Below, piece by piece: positions 30,473-40,770 of a DNA stretch of 64,000 nt. Origin of the DNA: Candidatus Endolissoclinum faulkneri L5 (GTDB lineage Bacteria > Pseudomonadota > Alphaproteobacteria > Thalassobaculales > Thalassobaculaceae); assembly GCF_000510265.1 (NCBI RefSeq), contig NZ_CP006745.1, positions 429,444 to 493,443 of the forward strand, in the 5' to 3' direction. The position numbers and the translations under genes are program-made. The notes below the pieces were generated by a model. It was not told where the DNA came from. It saw only the letters and a program-made list of their open reading frames with translations, and searched no databases. Every line of letters starts with the position of its first letter. Position 1 is the stretch's first letter.

Positions 30473-32275
30473 GTTAGATTAATTTTTTAATGCTTTAGGT
30501 ATCTCCTTCAATTTTTTACAAAGCAGTTAATATCTAAATGTACAAGACCTTTGAATTAAGTATAACTAATTATGGCATTATAAGCATCATCTACAAAATG
30601 TAATATTGTATAAATTATAATAATTGAATTTTTCGCTAATTGCTGCTTATTTTGTCAATTGTTATTGAAGAGAGCTATTAAGCTATAATAAATTACTGAA
30701 CAAATGTCTGCAATCATTTGACCATCACCAAATAATTTATTTTTGGTTTCGTTTGGAGCGCGTATAATTGGTTTAATGTTTAACAGGTTTTGAATTTATT
30801 CTTTTATCAATTATGCACTCAAAAGGGTTTTTAAGTTAGATTACTCGTATGCATATACTGTTTTGTATGCACCTAAATATAGCTACGAGTAGCTATATAG
30901 GAAAAGTTATTGAATTGGATCGCTTGTATAGATTTTTAATATTCAACATCTAAAAATCTTAGTATTGGGATTAATCAAAAACTATTTATTAGTGTAATTT
31001 AGACAAATGTTTAGGTAATTATTTGGATTTTATTGCCGATAATGATGATTTTAGAGTAATAGATTATCTTTTGTAACTATTTTGCTTCCCTAGCAGTGGA
31101 CGATGAGAACTTACAAATTACGGATTTTCTTATTGGTTGTCTATATACGCTATTGTTAGGTATTAAGATATATTGAATAACCTTATATGGGCTGATATTA
31201 TAATTTTTATAAAATTCAGCCGTTAGCAGCTTGAATATTAATGGTGAGTGTCATCAATTTGTTAGATCGATAAATGGTCTTTGTTTGCGATTTTTGCTTC
31301 TATTTTAGATATACCGTTAAGTTTTTTTTAAATTGTAAATTTTCCATATGCTCAAAATATTAAGGAGATGTTTTTTATTTTTGGCCACTTGGTTGCTCCA
31401 TATTATAGAATTGTTTGTAGTTAGGCTTAATATGAATAATTTAAAAGTACTTAAGTGCTAATTAAAACGATAATAGAATTATTATCTTACGTTCGTCGAT
31501 GCTGTTAGTTACAATAAGTCAGCATTAAAATTCAATATTAATTCAAGCACATCTTTCCGTGTTTAATGTTCTCTTTTAGAGAAATACTTTTGCTTTAAAA
31601 ATGCTAAATTGTATTTAGCTAATCTTGGACCATAGTCATTTAATTTAGGATATAAATGTTGAATATTCAGAGACATTCATGGTTATCATCTAGATAATTT
31701 ACTATATCATCTAGATAATTTACTAATCTACAAATATTAAATTGTTATATTATTTGATATTTTAGCTTGTCGATACGGTAAATTTAGCTCAAGATTTTTC
31801 GCTTAACCTCATTGGAGGTTGAATTCTGTTTAACAAGGCTAGTAAAGTTCTTTGTTTTACTGCTAAATTTGCTATTCTTGGTAATTCTAGTGTTATAAAA
31901 TAATATGCGACAAATTATAAGCTGTTTTCTGCACAATCATTCCCTAATGCAGTTTAGCGAATGATTGCTAAGTACAAACCTGCGGTATGTACTAAAATAT
32001 TTTAAAACTGAATACTGGGTAATCATCTAATGTATTTATTGTGCTCACACGAAATGATGCGAAGTATAAGGTTCAATGATTGTTTTTTATACCAAAGATT
32101 AGGCACATGAACTATTCCGGATGTGAGATTAAATAAAAAATATTAACTTTTTACTAACGCAATTGCATAAAATAAAGAAAATTTCTTGAACGAAAAATCC
32201 TTGCATATGCTCTATTCTTTGCTAAGAATCACTAATTTAGCTATTTATATTCAAAACGATAATTTTTAGGTAGTT
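30473..32275. other. 1.8-kb AT-rich spacer
   Basis: No gene is readable. Relatives often have zapA and 6S RNA (ssrS) just upstream of fau; I looked for a 6S-like structure at 31790-32250 and saw only short stems (for example AATCATT/AATGATT near 31940 and AGTACA/TGTACT near 31971). It also has a 21-bp tandem duplication at 31684-31725. Confidence 0.55.
31684..31725. repeat. 21-bp perfect tandem duplication
   Basis: A unit starting TATCATCTAGATAATTTAC is present at 31684-31704 and repeated without change at 31705-31725. Confidence 0.95.
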
Positions 32276-32878
32276 ATGGTGATTACAGCTTATCCAATTG
32301 TTAATAATTTAATTATTGACAAAATTAATATGCGTAAGCAAATTTTTCGTCTCCTTGAGAGGCTGTCGGCTGAGGCGATGGGTGCAGGTCATAAGCTAGT
32401 TATCAATCTTTTTGAAGCACTCTCACCCTGTTCAGGCATGGTAGTATCTGGGTATTGGCCAATGCGCTACGAGATCAATTTGCTGCCGTGTTTGAATGCG
32501 CTATGCTCTTACGGTTGTCGAACTGCTTTGCCTGTTATACTTCCAGATGAACATGTATTGATCTTCCGTGCTTGGGCACCAGGCGATCAATTGGTTAAAG
32601 GCTTATATGGTACTTTGGAGCCGAGCCATGAGGCGGAGGTAGTTTACCCTACTTTGCTGCTGGTACCTCTAGTGGCCTTTGATCGATCGGGCAATCGTCT
32701 TGGTTATGGTGGAGGCTATTATGATAAAACACTAGTCAGCTTGCGTGAGTGGCTTACTATCCAGGCTATTGGCGTAGCCTATGCAGTTCAAGAGGTTGAC
32801 TGTGTTCCTGTAGGCGCTCATGATGTTATGCTTAACGGCTTCTTAACCGAAAACGGTTTTATTGAAATTTCGGAGTAA
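32276..32878 (+). CDS. fau: 5-formyltetrahydrofolate cyclo-ligase
   Basis: ATP-dependent enzyme turning 5-formyl-THF into 5,10-methenyl-THF. 200 residues. The C-terminal signature LGYGGGYYDKTL (~142-153) is intact, with LLVPLVAFDRSGNRLGYG before it and GVAYAVQEVDCVPVGAHD after it. The N-terminal region is diverged from the usual Lys/Arg-rich start: the frame begins MVITAYPIVNN at 32276 and a second ATG (MRKQIFRLLERL, 32330) may be the true start. It is followed directly by ymdB: its TAA ends four bases before the TTG I choose for ymdB, so the pair is coupled. The fau-ymdB-yebC order is typical of Rhodospirillales and places it at the head of the old yebC-ruv-tol region. Confidence 0.9.
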   Translation: MVITAYPIVNNLIIDKINMRKQIFRLLERLSAEAMGAGHKLVINLFEALSPCSGMVVSGYWPMRYEINLLPCLNALCSYGCRTALPVILPDEHVLIFRAWAPGDQLVKGLYGTLEPSHEAEVVYPTLLLVPLVAFDRSGNRLGYGGGYYDKTLVSLREWLTIQAIGVAYAVQEVDCVPVGAHDVMLNGFLTENGFIEISE

Positions 32879-32882
32879 GATC

Positions 32883-33701
32883 TTGCGTGTATTGTTTTTA
32901 GGTGACATTGTTGGGCGGGTTGGGCGAGAAGCAGTAATTCATCATTTGCCTAATTTAATAAAATTTCTCAAAATTGATTTCGTTGTAGCTAATGGTGAAA
33001 ATTCTGCGCATGGATTCGGAATTACTAGCAAAATTTGCAATGAGCTTTATGATTCTGGAGTAGACGTTATTACCACAGGCAATCACGTATGGGATCAGCG
33101 TGAGATTATCAATTTTATTGTAGATGATGATCGATTAGTGCGTCCAATCAACTTTCCTCGGGGCACACCCGGCAAAGGAGCAGTTGTTAGAGAAAGTTGC
33201 GATGGGCATAGAGTTCTGGTGATTAATGTTATGTGCAGGCTTTTTATGGAGCCTCTTGATGATCCATTTATTGCTGTGGAGAAGGCGATTGATGGGATCT
33301 CTTTGGGAGGAGAATTAGATTTTATTTTGATTGATGTGCATGGTGAGGCGACAAGTGAAAAAATGGCTTTCGGACATGCTTTCGACGGCCGAGTTTCTTT
33401 GGTAGTCGGCACTCACACACACGTACCAACAGCTGACTTAATGGTTTTAGCTAACGGAACAGCCTACCAGAGTGACGTAGGTATGTGCGGTGATTATGAT
33501 AGCGTGATAGGGATGAAAAAAGAATATCCAATCAAACGTTTCATTACAAAACTTCCTACTCCGCGATTAGAAGCTGCCGAAGGCGAAGCTACTATTTGTG
33601 GTATTTTGGTTGTCACAGATGATCGTAGTGGCTTGGCTATTAGTGCTGAACCGTTGCGTGTCGGAGGTTTGCTTACAGAGATAATGCCACTTAGATCTTA
33701 A
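32883..33701 (+). CDS. YmdB-family metallophosphoesterase
   Basis: Calcineurin-like phosphoesterase of the YmdB family (TIGR00282 type), which in Bacillus acts on 2',3'-cyclic nucleotides. I start at TTG 32883: this gives MRVLFLGDIVGRVGREAV, the exact family start, and GGAG (32872-32875) lies seven bases upstream. The frame is open to a TTG at 32862 inside fau, but that would add seven unrelated residues. 272 residues. Dinuclear-metal ligands are visible: D8 in LGDIVG, NGEN, GNHVWD, DVHGEATSEK and GTHTHVPTAD. Length is normal. It is translationally coupled to fau and 267 bases ahead of yebC. Confidence 0.9.
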   Translation: MRVLFLGDIVGRVGREAVIHHLPNLIKFLKIDFVVANGENSAHGFGITSKICNELYDSGVDVITTGNHVWDQREIINFIVDDDRLVRPINFPRGTPGKGAVVRESCDGHRVLVINVMCRLFMEPLDDPFIAVEKAIDGISLGGELDFILIDVHGEATSEKMAFGHAFDGRVSLVVGTHTHVPTADLMVLANGTAYQSDVGMCGDYDSVIGMKKEYPIKRFITKLPTPRLEAAEGEATICGILVVTDDRSGLAISAEPLRVGGLLTEIMPLRS

Positions 33702-33953
33702 TCTTTTACTGTATTTTACTTCTAAATTTAAAAACAACCTTAGTAATTATAAAACGATAATAATAATATATTAAAACAGATTAATTAAAAAAATATTGTA
33801 TGGTATAAACAGCGTGCTCTATGCTTTCCTAACTAGGAAAAGCTGCAGATTTGTTGTATGAAATATTAATAGAGTAATATTAAGTATAGAATCTTGCTTG
33901 TTGTCTGCTTATTTTTTATTAAGTATCGGTTGTTGTTGCAGACATGGAGGTAA

Positions 33954-34700
33954 ATGGAAAATCTGAAAATGGCTGGTCATTCTCAATTTAAGAACATTAT
34001 GTATCGCAAAGGAGCGCAAGATAAAAAGCGTGGCAAGATTTTTGCTCGTCTTGCATGCGATATTCAGGCCGCAATTAAAGCTGGTAGCGATGATCCATGT
34101 TCAAATCCAGCTCTTCGTAGCGCTATTATGTCAGCTCGCAGAGAAAATATGCCTAAGGAGAATATTGAGCGCGCTATTAGAAATGGTTTTTGTGGTGGTG
34201 ACAATGTAAGCTGGCAGAATGTTTGCTATGAGGGCTATGGACCAGGTGGCGTAGCTCTGATTATTGATGCATTGACTGATAATCGTAATCGTACTGCTTC
34301 AGAAATGCGTGCTGCTTTTAGCAAATTTGGCGGTAAATTAGGTGAAACTAATTCGGTTTCTTTTATGTTTAATCGAGTTGGTCGGATTGTGTATCCTGCG
34401 GATATCGGTAGCGCTAACGATGTGCTAGAAGCAGCGATTAACGCTGGTGCGGAAAATACCGAGAGCTCGCAAGTTTCGCACGAGATCGCTTGTCATGTTG
34501 AAGAATTTAATATAGTGCTTGAACTTTTACAATCTACATTCGGCAAACCTCAGTCAGCAGGGCTAGCATGGAAACCATTAAACAAATTGGCTGTGGATGA
34601 TGAACATGTTGTTGCTCTAATTAAATTGTGGAAGCTTTTGAAAAGCAACAATCATGTACAGCAACTTGCCGCAAACTTTGACACTACTTTAATTGTATAA
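33954..34700 (+). CDS. yebC: YebC/PmpR family protein
   Basis: Conserved three-domain protein once annotated as a transcriptional regulator and more recently linked to translation of difficult (proline-rich) sequences. 248 residues from ATG 33954; the family start MAGHSQFKNIMYRKGAQDKK is at 33969, and GGAGG at 33946-33950 lies only three bases before the first ATG but 18 before the second, so the start is undecided. DIQAAIKAG, ARRENMPKENIERAIRNG and YEGYGPGGVALIIDALTDNR are family hallmarks; the C-terminal third is more divergent than usual and slightly eroded. In relatives ruvCAB follows directly; here 2.2 kb of non-coding sequence does. Confidence 0.93.
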   Translation: MENLKMAGHSQFKNIMYRKGAQDKKRGKIFARLACDIQAAIKAGSDDPCSNPALRSAIMSARRENMPKENIERAIRNGFCGGDNVSWQNVCYEGYGPGGVALIIDALTDNRNRTASEMRAAFSKFGGKLGETNSVSFMFNRVGRIVYPADIGSANDVLEAAINAGAENTESSQVSHEIACHVEEFNIVLELLQSTFGKPQSAGLAWKPLNKLAVDDEHVVALIKLWKLLKSNNHVQQLAANFDTTLIV

Positions 34701-36939
34701 TTTTTATTGTTTCGGAATATCGAATGCGATCTTAGATACTAAGAATTAATCAAATAATTTTTACCTTTTATTTAGTGACCCTTTTTAGGAGTTAAGTTTA
34801 TTTATAGTTGTTTTATTCTGGCGTTATATCCAAAACTAAGCTTTTAGCGCTATTTGCTAGTACTTAATGATAATTTTTTATTTTAAACTCGAAAAGTTAA
34901 TTCTTACTGAAAGGTAAATATTTTTATTATCCATAAGGAGAGAGAACTTTCGATGTTCCTAACCCCTATAATCGATCTTTATATGTTTGAAGATTTTTAC
35001 CCGATTATAGTAATCTCTTAATTTTATTATTACTCGTATTACAGTAATATTTCTTTATAAGAAATATGATCAAAACAAAATGCAGTTTCGCGATAAGTTT
35101 TTGAAGATATTAATGTAATCTTATCTACTGCTGTATTATTTATTTAGCTAGTGCTATAGTAAGAAATATCTCTTAATTAGTAGTAATTAATTTTGCTTTA
35201 TTTCTTATTAAGCTTTAAAAAAAAATAATGTTTAACTAAAAATTATTAAAATAACTTCATTAGGCTTATCGCTAATCAAGATTAAGCAATCTCTAAACTA
35301 GAAATTGCAGATTACACAACTAATTCATTGAATTTTTATTCTGCTGATCGATCCACTACATAAGTTATATAATTTAATATTTGTATATCTAAAAATACAT
35401 TAGTATAGAAGTATTTTTACTTATGTTTTGCGACGGTAATTTTATTGATAATGTTTGGCGTTTTCAATTTCATATTTAGACTTACTCTTAAAATAAGAAA
35501 GATTATTTAGCGACAAGAGCGTGAACTGTCTGCATTCTACCATGTTGCAAATAATTAAGATTTAATGTGCTTGTTTATAGCAAGCTCTAAGATTATTGTA
35601 ATAAAAGGTATTTTGATAAAATTGTTAGTTTTAATTGTTTTCTTAGCGCAGCGGAAAGTTGTTATTGTTTGCATAGGCTAATAAGTATGTTTTGCTTTAT
35701 GTTCTTTATATGCAGTGCATTTGATCAACTTTGAATAATTATTTTTAATTAAATGCTTAGCTATCAATAGTAAAACAGAGAATGTAATGTTGCTTTTATA
35801 TTACAGTATTGCTATTAATGAGAAATAAATATTTAATTATCATTACAGATAGTTTTGAATGTTTAAAAATTTTTAATTACATTGAGCAGCAATTTCTTTA
35901 AGAATATTTTATATTTTAAGCGTATACGATCAGTTTATTATAAAAGATAATTTTGTTTTATTATAACTTGACAATTAAGTTAACTATAGTTTGGTGTGCT
36001 AGCACTGCTATATGAAAATGATCGCAAAAGCGATTGCTGCAATTTATAATTTTTAGATACTTTCCACGGTAAAGAAAATTTAAGATCGTATGATAAAAAT
36101 AAATTATTTAGCTAATATTTGACATGAATATTAATTACGCAACTTATAAAAACAATTAAGCCGTCCAATTTTTGCTTGGTGCTTTCATAGTCTGAGTAAC
36201 TATGGAAATACCGACCAAATTTTATTATTGGAATGCTATTTTATAGAAAAGTAATCTTGGTAAATATTACTAAAGACGAAAGAAATGCATAAAATTATAT
36301 ATTTTTAGAAAAATTCTATTTAATTTTTAACAAAAATCTATGCTGCATTAATCTAGATTAATTCAATATTTTTTATCATGTATTACTTACAAAAATAATC
36401 GTTTATTTTAAGCAACACTTTGCTGTGAAATATTCCAGCACTAATTTCCCTACTAACATATATTATGCTATTAGCTAAAATATAAAAGTTTTATGTAAAT
36501 TTTTTGATTTTCAGTTAACTAACAGCGGCACAAGTGAACTTTAATCAATGTCAGTCTAAAAATCGTTTAGATTGTTTAATAGGAATGCGATAAATATACA
36601 ATCTTCAATAAATATAATTTGAGATTATGGCGAATGGCTTGATAGCAGATAAATTGTGATACATGTCAACATCGATTCTGTTATCTTTAATACATTAGCA
36701 TGAACTGTTTAGTGCTTTTTAGTTGGCCACAGAGATCATAATGTTTACGCAAAAATAATAGGATAAAAGATTATTAGGATAAAAGATTATCAATTATTTA
36801 TTAGGGGATTATTGGCTATTCTACAGCAATCAGCTTAATTAGTCCAAAATTTATATTGGCGCTGGTAGTGTTAATATTTATAATTAAAAAAAATTATAGA
36901 TATCCAACTATGATCTGCGTAAAGGGGGGCGCAGAGACG
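34701..36939. other. 2.2-kb spacer where ruvCAB is expected
   Basis: In alphaproteobacteria the order yebC-ruvC-ruvA-ruvB-ybgC is common. yebC and ybgC are intact at the two ends, but no ruv frame, P-loop or other fragment can be read on either strand between them. The length (2,239 bases) is close to the combined size of ruvC, ruvA and ruvB, so this looks like a gene-dead locus eroded mainly by substitution. A 16-bp near-perfect duplication is at 36760-36791. Confidence 0.55.
36760..36791. repeat. 16-bp tandem duplication before ybgC
   Basis: AGGATAAAAGATTATT (36760-36775) is followed by the same sequence with a final C (36776-36791). Confidence 0.85.
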
Positions 36940-37365
36940 ATGTCTGAATCATTCCGATTTTCTGTCCGTGTATATTACGAAGACACTGATGCAAGTGGAG
37001 TAGTGTATCATGCAACTTATTTGCATTATGCAGAACGTGCACGTACGGAGTTTTTGCGCACTAAGGGGATCGAACAACGCGTAATGCGGAAAGTAGAGAA
37101 CTTTGCCTTTATGGTTCGCCGTTGTACAGTTGATTATCGTGCTCCAGCGCTTTTAGATGATGCACTTGAAGTACTTACTCGTTTTACATTTGCACGCGGT
37201 GCTGTTTTGAAAGTAGTGCAAGAAGTGATTAGACGTGGAGAAAGCAAACCGCTTGTGGTGATAGATCTAGTTATTGCTGGAGTAAACGAACGAGGAAGAC
37301 CAGTGCGGTTGCCTCAAAAAATATGCGATATGGTTATTAGAGCTAATCAGTCTAAGGAATTATGA
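36940..37365 (+). CDS. ybgC: YbgC acyl-CoA thioesterase (Tol-Pal associated)
   Basis: Hot-dog fold thioesterase of the 4-hydroxybenzoyl-CoA thioesterase family, normally encoded with tolQRAB-pal. From ATG 36940 the protein has 141 residues and starts MSESFRFSVRVYYEDTDASG; the catalytic Asp is D17 in DTDASGVVYHATYLHYAE (D18 in E. coli). The run of six G bases at 36924-36929, 10 bases upstream, serves as ribosome binding site; the longer frame from 36856 adds 28 residues unlike the family. C-terminal RPVRLPQKICDM is normal. Its partner genes tolQRA/B are missing here, yet its catalytic sequence is intact, which suggests a Tol-independent role in lipid metabolism or very recent loss of partners. 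Confidence 0.92.
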   Translation: MSESFRFSVRVYYEDTDASGVVYHATYLHYAERARTEFLRTKGIEQRVMRKVENFAFMVRRCTVDYRAPALLDDALEVLTRFTFARGAVLKVVQEVIRRGESKPLVVIDLVIAGVNERGRPVRLPQKICDMVIRANQSKEL

Positions 37366-39812
37366 AGAGATGTTTAGTTTAAGAAAATTAAAAATAATTG
37401 CTAAATTGATTGCAAACAAACTATTATTTGTAAGATGTTGAAGTTAGTATTCTGACTTGTGAGTATTATGCTTTAAATATAAAATTTAATTTTCTTGTTT
37501 AGTTGTATTAGGTATAAGCTGCTAGCTGAAAAATTCTATTCTACGTCTATTCTATTAGTCAGATTGATTTAAATTAATATTTTTAGCAATATAATAAAAC
37601 ATAACAACCAAATGATTATTTTGATTGTTATGTTTTGATCGGCTATTTATAGCATTAACAAATCAGACGCTGCATTTTATTAATTTAAAATCATCTTTAG
37701 TTACTTATCATGCAAGAATAAGATTCTAATGCTTTGTTCTAAGTTATTAGCTTTTATTATTTAAAAGTTCAGTAAAAATTGCTTATTGCAACTGGCTTAG
37801 CCTTTAAGCTATTTTTATTTGATTATAGCTAACAAGATAATATTCAAATAGAGAAATCCTCTAAAAGTGTTATTTTTTCTTTGATTGCTTAAAAATAAAA
37901 ATAGTACGCTAAACTATATATTCAAATCTTGATTTATTTATAGATACGTTGAACTATAAGAGCTGAGAATCATAATTAATAGATGAAACGAAAAAAAGAT
38001 TTTGTACCGAAGAATAGGTATATTAGTGGTTTAACGACCAAGCTTAGCTATGAAATAGCGTATTTAAGAACAATAGCGCACTTGCTTGTAAGTTTTATAG
38101 ATATTTTACAAATCACTGTATTATTATGTGTTTACTGCAATAAACCTATACTTTTTTGATCATAACTTTAAAAAGAATAGTTGAGATTATTGTAATATAT
38201 TTTGCTTTTAAACTTGTTTTAATTGTAGGTATAACAGTGCTATAATCTTCTTATTGAAAATATTTTTTCTTCCTAATCGGAGTTAATGGATGACTTCATG
38301 AAGATCTTCTGCTACTTGTTGAACCTTTAAGATTAAATAATAAAGCTTTTTGACTAATTAGCTGTTTTACTTAAGTAGCTGTAAGCGCTAATGAATTAAT
38401 CATTACCGCCTCCTTTCTTCATAAGTCTCCTGCGATCAGATTATCAGCAACAGTACTTAATAAGTTTAATCATTTTAAAACTTTATTCTCATCGTCATTA
38501 AAATAACAATTTTAGTATCTGTCATTTTGACGGATACTGCTTGATGAATGATATAGTACTAATTTTCGTAGTTTGGGGATTAGTATCTATTAAGTAAATT
38601 TATGCGATAAAGTAATCTTACTAGTTATCACGATATAAGCTTTAAAATATTATATTGAAAGTTACTTAGTATGTAATTCTTAATATGAAGATTAGTTTAA
38701 TATCCTTAGGTTTTATTATTTTTTTGATCTAGCTTAAACACTTAAAAGTTAGCAGAATTTAATTGCTTAAACTTTTAGGAAGTTTTAGCTGGATAGATGT
38801 ATTGTTATGTCATCAATTATTAAGTAAAATTTTTTATAGTGTCATTTTAATAGTGTTATATAGATTTTTATACAGATAGTGGATTTTTATATAGTTATAG
38901 TGTTTTTTATTTAATTTAGGTTATATTAAGTGTTATATTTATAGTGTTATATAACTATATTACATGAGCTCCTTGCTTTAAGGAGAAAGCTGACCTTGTA
39001 TTGTTTGGATGATTATTTCACAATAAGAAACTTCTTTACGAAAGAAGCGCTATATTAAGAACAGCAATTGTTATTTAGCTTTTAAGCATTGTGCTGTAGA
39101 AGCACGATCTGCTTAATCTTGATGTCAACTTTTTTACTCTTAATGTTTAAGTAGGCTTTTAAATATCGTATTTCAGCATAGGCTATGTGAGCTATTTTTG
39201 TTTTAATTAATCGGAGCTGATCTGGTTTTGTTTCTGTTAAGATAAATTAGTTTTGGATTTTTTCTATTATTACGTTATGTCTATTGACAAGCTTCGTGAA
39301 TAGTGACTTATTAAATAATGGTGACTTAATAATTCTTGTGGAAGCTATGAGTTATGCGGTCTAAGATTTCGCTTTTGCGTATTTTATATAGTGCGAAAAG
39401 TATTTGCTCCAATTGGCTCAATGTATTACAGGTTGTATAGTGATTGGTTTAGCCATAATTATGTAGTTATATATATGTTACATAATATATACGTTACATA
39501 ATATTATGTAGTTTATAATATATTATGTAGTTATATATTTTAAATATGTTTATATATATTTATAAATATATTTATAAATATATATTTTGGTATACGTTTT
39601 TTAGAATTTCGCTAAAAACCTTAAGTATTTTTTTTGGTCGGTCTTTAAAGGAGCTGCTAAAGATAATTTTAATGGTTAGATTAAGGTTAATTCTGTGAAA
39701 TTTGGTTAAACGATTTGCGGTTTTTTTTTGGGTAAGCTTTGGCTTTGAAGATAGCAAATTAAGTCTCAAACTTTGAAGCAAGCTACCGCAGAATTCTTCA
39801 AAGGAGCTAATA
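37366..39812. other. 2.4-kb spacer where tolQRAB is expected
   Basis: ybgC and pal normally flank tolQ, tolR, tolA and tolB. None of these can be recognised in any frame. The interval holds a hairpin at 37596-37636, a run of ATAGTGTTATA-like repeats at about 38830-38960 and extreme low-complexity AT sequence at ~39455-39590 made of ATATTATGTAGTT/TTACATAATAT elements. A minus-strand frame across the pal start is only its shadow. Confidence 0.55.
37596..37636. terminator. Hairpin downstream of ybgC
   Basis: AAAACATAACAA (37596-37607) pairs exactly with TTGTTATGTTTT (37625-37636); the stem continues inward with one mismatch. About 230 bases after the ybgC stop; no U-tract beyond the arm itself. 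Confidence 0.45.
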
Positions 39813-40325
39813 TTGATCATGCGCATAAAATTTCTCAGCATATTTGCTGCAGTATCGCTGCTTGCTGCTTGCGAAACCGCACCCACTGAGACCTCGAATG
39901 TCGAATCGACTGGAGTAAAGACGGATGCTGTTTCTACATCCCCTTCAAATCCCACTACTATAGTCCCCGGCAGTTCGGAAGATTTTGCTGCTAATGTTAC
40001 CGATCGCGTTTTTTTTGCATTTGATAGTTTTTCTCTTGACGAGAAGGCCCGCCGAATCCTTAAAAATCAAGCTTCCTGGTTACGCAAATATCCAGCCACG
40101 ATGGTTACGCTAGAGGGGCATTGCGACACAGTTGGTACTCGCGAATATAATATGGCCCTAGGAGAGCGTCGCGCTAATGCAGTTAAGGATTATCTTATTT
40201 CTTTGGGCAGTGATCCTAGTCACATAACAACTACCTCTTATGGTGAGGAACGTCCAATTAACAAGGGGACAACTAAGAAAGATCAGGCGGCTGGAAATCG
40301 TCGTAGCGTTACTGTAATTAATTGA
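39813..40325 (+). CDS. pal: Peptidoglycan-associated lipoprotein Pal
   Basis: Outer-membrane lipoprotein whose OmpA-like domain binds diaminopimelate in peptidoglycan. 170 residues. N-terminal signal with lipobox LLAAC, then a low-complexity Thr/Ser/Pro linker (~22-55) and the OmpA_C domain: VFFAFDSFSLDEKARRIL, EGHCDTVGTREYNMALGERR with the peptidoglycan-binding Asp and Arg, and TTSYGEERP. The frame opens with TTG at 39813, six bases after AAGGAG; an ATG two codons later (39819) is the alternative. The Tol proteins that normally recruit Pal to the septum are not encoded here, so it may act only as an envelope tether. A strong hairpin follows. Confidence 0.95.
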   Translation: MIMRIKFLSIFAAVSLLAACETAPTETSNVESTGVKTDAVSTSPSNPTTIVPGSSEDFAANVTDRVFFAFDSFSLDEKARRILKNQASWLRKYPATMVTLEGHCDTVGTREYNMALGERRANAVKDYLISLGSDPSHITTTSYGEERPINKGTTKKDQAAGNRRSVTVIN

Positions 40326-40361
40326 TAATTTTGCTTCTGCTTAAGTTCTACTTGACGTTAT

Positions 40362-40406
40362 GATAAAAGGATGAAATTTTATTTTAGATTATTTCATCCT
40401 TTTATC
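40362..40406 (+). terminator. Pal terminator, perfect 16-bp stem
   Basis: GATAAAAGGATGAAAT (40362-40377) and ATTTCATCCTTTTATC (40391-40406) pair perfectly around a 13-base AT-rich loop, starting 37 bases after the pal stop. T-rich sequence (TCTCC) follows. Confidence 0.7.
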
Positions 40407-40514
40407 TCTCCAATAGGCATTCTTGCGGTGGTTTTTATGTTATAGACTGATTTGCTAACTGGTAATAACATTTATTTGTGTGCTGGATGGTATGCGCAAA
40501 AGCTATGATTAGTG

Positions 40515-40571
40515 ATTATTTAAACAATATCTAAACCTTAATTCCTAAGGTTTAGATATTGTTTAAATAAT
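40515..40571. repeat. Perfect 26-bp inverted repeat, 5-base loop
   Basis: The left arm (40515-40540) reads ATTATTTAAACAATATC then TAAACCTTA; the right arm (40546-40571) is its exact reverse complement, with loop ATTCC. There is no T-tract on either side. This is the largest perfect hairpin in the window and follows the pal terminator by about 110 bases. It could be a bidirectional terminator or 3'-end stabiliser, but no mobile-element end or coding context explains it. Confidence 0.9.
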
Positions 40572-40770
40572 GTTTCTGTTATGTCTAAAGTTTTTTCATC
40601 CTAAGATGTATCTTCTCATCTAAGATGTAGCATGGTTAGTTGGGAGGGATTACACAATTTACTGCTAAATTTCTTAAAAAATTATTTTTAAGGAAAAACT
40701 TATTTAGACTAGAAATGGCCTAATTGGCAATGTTTTAGTCAATTAGCGGTATTGAGTAGTTTGTTCTTTT

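Larger units (their letters stand above)
40326..40770. other. Pal-tilS interval with two large stem-loops
   Basis: 445 bases where ybgF/cpoB lies in relatives; no frame for it remains. The interval is dominated by the pal terminator and by the 26-bp-arm inverted repeat at 40515-40571. Confidence 0.6.

Noticed and set aside
31790-32250. 6S RNA expected upstream of fau
   Set aside because: Only short, unconnected stems were found and the conserved closing stem and central bubble could not be traced by eye.
39813-39955. Minus-strand frame overlapping the pal start
   Set aside because: A shadow of pal; composition follows the pal codons on the other strand.
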